In this document: positions 4,765-5,278 of the stretch, piece by piece | Position numbering within the stretch: the stretch's first letter is position 1 | Layout: every line of letters begins with the position of its first letter | Origin: an uncultured Prevotellaceae bacterium | Lineage (GTDB): Bacteria > Bacteroidota > Bacteroidia > Bacteroidales > Bacteroidaceae | DNA: 5,278 bases | Assembly (NCBI GenBank): GCA_946644025.1 | Contig: CAMPCG010000221.1 | Span: forward strand, 1 to 5,278 | Reading direction: 5' to 3' | Made by a program: the position numbers and the translations under genes | Notes under the pieces: model-generated | Told to the model about the DNA's origin: nothing | What the model saw: only the letters and a program-made list of their open reading frames with translations | The model's database searches: none

Positions 4765-5278
4765 ATGACAATCAACGAATTTAACTTTGCCGGCAAGAAG
4801 GCAATCGTGCGCGTAGACTTCAACGTGCCCCTCGACGAGAATGGTAAGATAACTGACGACACCCGCATCCGCGGTGCACTGCCCACGCTGAAGAAGATTT
4901 TGGCTGACGGCGGCGCCGTCATCATCATGAGCCACATGGGCAAGCCCAAGGGCAAGGTGAACCCCAAGATGTCGCTGGGCCAGATTCGTGAGGCTGTGGA
5001 GAAGGCACTCGGCGTGCCCGTGAGCTTTGCTCCCGACTGCGCCAAGGCTGCCGACGCTGCCAAGGCCCTGAAGATGGGCGAGGCCCTGCTGCTCGAGAAC
5101 CTGCGCTACTATCCTGAGGAAGAGGGCAAGCCCGTGGGCGTTGAGAAGGGTACTCCCGAATACGACGAGGCCAAGAAGGCTATGAAGGCATCGCAGAAGG
5201 AGTTTGCCAAGACGCTGGCTTCTTATGCCGACTGCTACGTGATGGATGCCTTCGGCACCGCTCACCGCAAGCACGCCT
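4765..5278 (+). CDS. pgk: Phosphoglycerate kinase, N-terminal part, cut by window edge
   Basis: This glycolytic enzyme transfers phosphate from 1,3-bisphosphoglycerate to ADP, giving ATP and 3-phosphoglycerate. The frame from ATG 4765 is open to the edge: 171 codons of an expected ~420, covering most of the 3-phosphoglycerate-binding domain. Visible motifs: [17 protein letters not shown] (11-27), [12 protein letters not shown] (31-42), SHMGKPKG (56-63), [16 protein letters not shown] (108-123) and [10 protein letters not shown] (161-170). The stretch at about 120-150 ([19 protein letters not shown]) is an insert I associate with Bacteroidales Pgk. Two departures from the common pattern are Lys for Arg in HLGRP and Met160 where Asn usually precedes DAFG. 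The start is preceded by an A/T-rich leader without Shine-Dalgarno. Confidence 0.97.
   Translation, partial: MTINEFNFAGKKAIVRVDFNVPLDENGKITDDTRIRGALPTLKKILADGGAVIIMSHMGKPKGKVNPKMSLGQIREAVEKALGVPVSFAPDCAKAADAAKALKMGEALLLENLRYYPEEEGKPVGVEKGTPEYDEAKKAMKASQKEFAKTLASYADCYVMDAFGTAHRKHA

Overview
The window looks like chromosomal DNA from a member of the Bacteroidales, most likely Prevotella or a close relative. This rests on three things: promoters of the Bacteroidetes type (TTTG, 19-20 bp, TAnnTTTG) upstream of several genes, starts preceded by A/T-rich sequence without a Shine-Dalgarno, and close agreement of the Pgi, DUF3316 and Pgk proteins with the Bacteroidales forms I remember. The genus is an inference; no search was run.

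Layout. 1-1082 (minus): glucose-6-phosphate isomerase, 3' end cut by the window edge, with an in-frame G/C-rich palindromic insert. 1126-1269: an 18-unit array of an 8-bp repeat between pgi and its upstream neighbour. 1277-2044 (minus): a secreted or outer-membrane DUF3316-family protein. 2045-2355: a divergent control region with two well-formed back-to-back promoters, an inverted repeat inside one of them, and three 22-bp repeats followed by a hairpin in the leader of the rightward gene. 2356-3669 (plus): a PLP-dependent class I/II aminotransferase, followed by an intrinsic terminator. 3823-4652 (plus): a visibly A/T-richer two-gene islet, a putative toxin with an overlapping HTH (XRE-type) antitoxin, under a promoter that carries a dyad. 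4765-5278 (plus): the first 171 codons of phosphoglycerate kinase.

How it fits together. pgi and pgk are housekeeping glycolytic genes that read outward from an accessory-looking middle. DUF3316 and pgi read in the same direction, and I see no canonical promoter or terminator between them, so pgi may be read in part from the DUF3316 promoter through the 8-bp array. The aminotransferase is a single-gene unit whose roughly 180-nt leader holds the most unusual structure here: three copies of a 22-bp unit that can fold into two mutually exclusive hairpins, with paired base changes that keep the stem intact. No CRISPR array, transposase, tRNA or rRNA is visible. The best candidates for something undescribed are the 22-bp leader repeats, the 8-bp array and the palindrome inside pgi.
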